Of a stretch of DNA of 5,663 nucleotides, positions 5,285 through 5,663 are shown piece after piece. A model generated the notes under the pieces. That model was not told the DNA's origin and searched no databases. It saw nothing but the letters and a program-made list of their open reading frames with translations. The position numbers were made by a program, and so were the translations under genes. Source of the DNA: Candidatus Woesearchaeota archaeon (GTDB lineage Archaea; Nanobdellota; Nanobdellia; Woesearchaeales; JAUUYB01); contig JAUUYB010000081.1 in the NCBI GenBank assembly GCA_030590605.1, forward strand, positions 1 through 5,663, in the 5' to 3' direction. Position 1 is the first letter of the stretch; the number at the start of each line of letters is the position of its first letter.

Positions 5285-5663
5285 ATGAATGCTTGAATGA
5301 TTTCCTGGAAAAGACTAAGGTCCTCCTTTTCTATGATCACGACAGAGAGAAGGAGCAGATGAAGGGATGGCTTGAGGGTCTCGATTTTCAGGTCTCAGCA
5401 GTGAAGAGCCTTAAGGCTGCCACAAGATCGCTTAGGGCTAATGATCCGGATATCATCATAACCCCTCCTATAGTTGATAATGAGATGGTGACGAATTTCG
5501 CCGGCAAATTGGAATCATTGGTGGAAAGCAGACCTGCTATTACCATTCTTGCGAAGAAAGGTCAGATGCATGAATTGGAAGGTATCAGGGAAAAATATCT
5601 TATCGATAGTATATATGAACGTCCTTTGAATAAGAACAAGTTTATCGAGTTAGTCAAGAGTAC
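5281..5663 (+). CDS. Degenerate receiver-like (CheY-fold) protein, C-terminus cut by window edge
   Basis: About 127 residues are visible and the frame is still open at the right edge. The order of elements matches a response-regulator receiver domain: strand 1 KVLLFYDHDRE (13-23) with acidic Asp19 and Asp21; helix 1 ending GLDFQVSAVKSLKAA; strand 3 DPDIIITPP (55-63); strand 4 RPAITILAKKG (84-94); and strand 5 with the Lys-Pro position, SIYERPLNKNKFIELVK (110-126). The phosphorylation Asp expected after PDIIIT is Pro62, the Thr/Ser of strand 4 is Ala91, and the conserved Lys before Pro is Arg114. It is therefore probably not phosphorylated in the usual way and may act as a binding module or scaffold, perhaps with a further domain beyond the window. 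It is coupled to the 53-residue gene by an ATGA overlap. The receiver assignment is by pattern only. Confidence 0.75.
   Translation, partial: MNECLNDFLEKTKVLLFYDHDREKEQMKGWLEGLDFQVSAVKSLKAATRSLRANDPDIIITPPIVDNEMVTNFAGKLESLVESRPAITILAKKGQMHELEGIREKYLIDSIYERPLNKNKFIELVKS

Overview
The window looks like a piece of an archaeal chromosome with short intergenic gaps. The evidence is an archaeal DRG-type GTPase, a DUF371 protein, a Tma20/MCT-1-like PUA protein, and a purine-rich element plus TATA box at archaeal spacing before the transcription units. A DPANN-type lineage (Woesearchaeota/Pacearchaeota-like) is my best guess, from resemblance of the secreted protein and the 81-residue protein to proteins remembered from those genomes. 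No rRNA or other marker is present to settle it.

Layout. Positions 1-1210 (minus strand) hold most of a many-pass membrane protein that runs off the left edge; its family is not recognised. It diverges, across about 80 bp carrying two back-to-back promoters, from a plus-strand gene (1289-2551) for a membrane-anchored, pilin-like secreted protein with a beta-rich ectodomain and a charged helical C-terminus. A 153-bp gap follows, with an 11-bp inverted repeat, a hairpin ending in a T run, and a promoter. The DRG-family GTPase (2705-3835) stands alone. A second gap, 144 bp, has a GC-rich hairpin and a very clear TATA box. It leads into a tight three-gene unit: an 81-residue helical protein, a DUF371 protein and a Tma20-like PUA protein (3980-5068), with overlapping gene ends. 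A further promoter at about 5076 starts another unit: a 53-residue small protein whose stop overlaps the start of a receiver-like protein (5281 to the right edge). That receiver has lost its phosphoacceptor aspartate.

Function. The middle of the window (DRG GTPase, Tma20-like protein) is ribosome- and translation-related housekeeping, and the 81-residue and DUF371 proteins are probably tied to it by co-transcription. The left part is cell-envelope related. The right edge is a possible signalling or scaffold module.

Two modes of translation start can be read. Genes directly behind a promoter at 1210 (minus), 1289, 2705 and 3980 begin about where transcription should start and lack Shine-Dalgarno sites. 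The genes at 4604 and 5123 have GAGGT-type sites nine bases before the ATG. No mobile element, CRISPR array, tRNA or rRNA was seen. The most novel items are the 53-residue protein with the pseudo-receiver, the unrecognised envelope pair, the 81-residue protein with a terminal IDDLL motif, and the structured intergenic elements.
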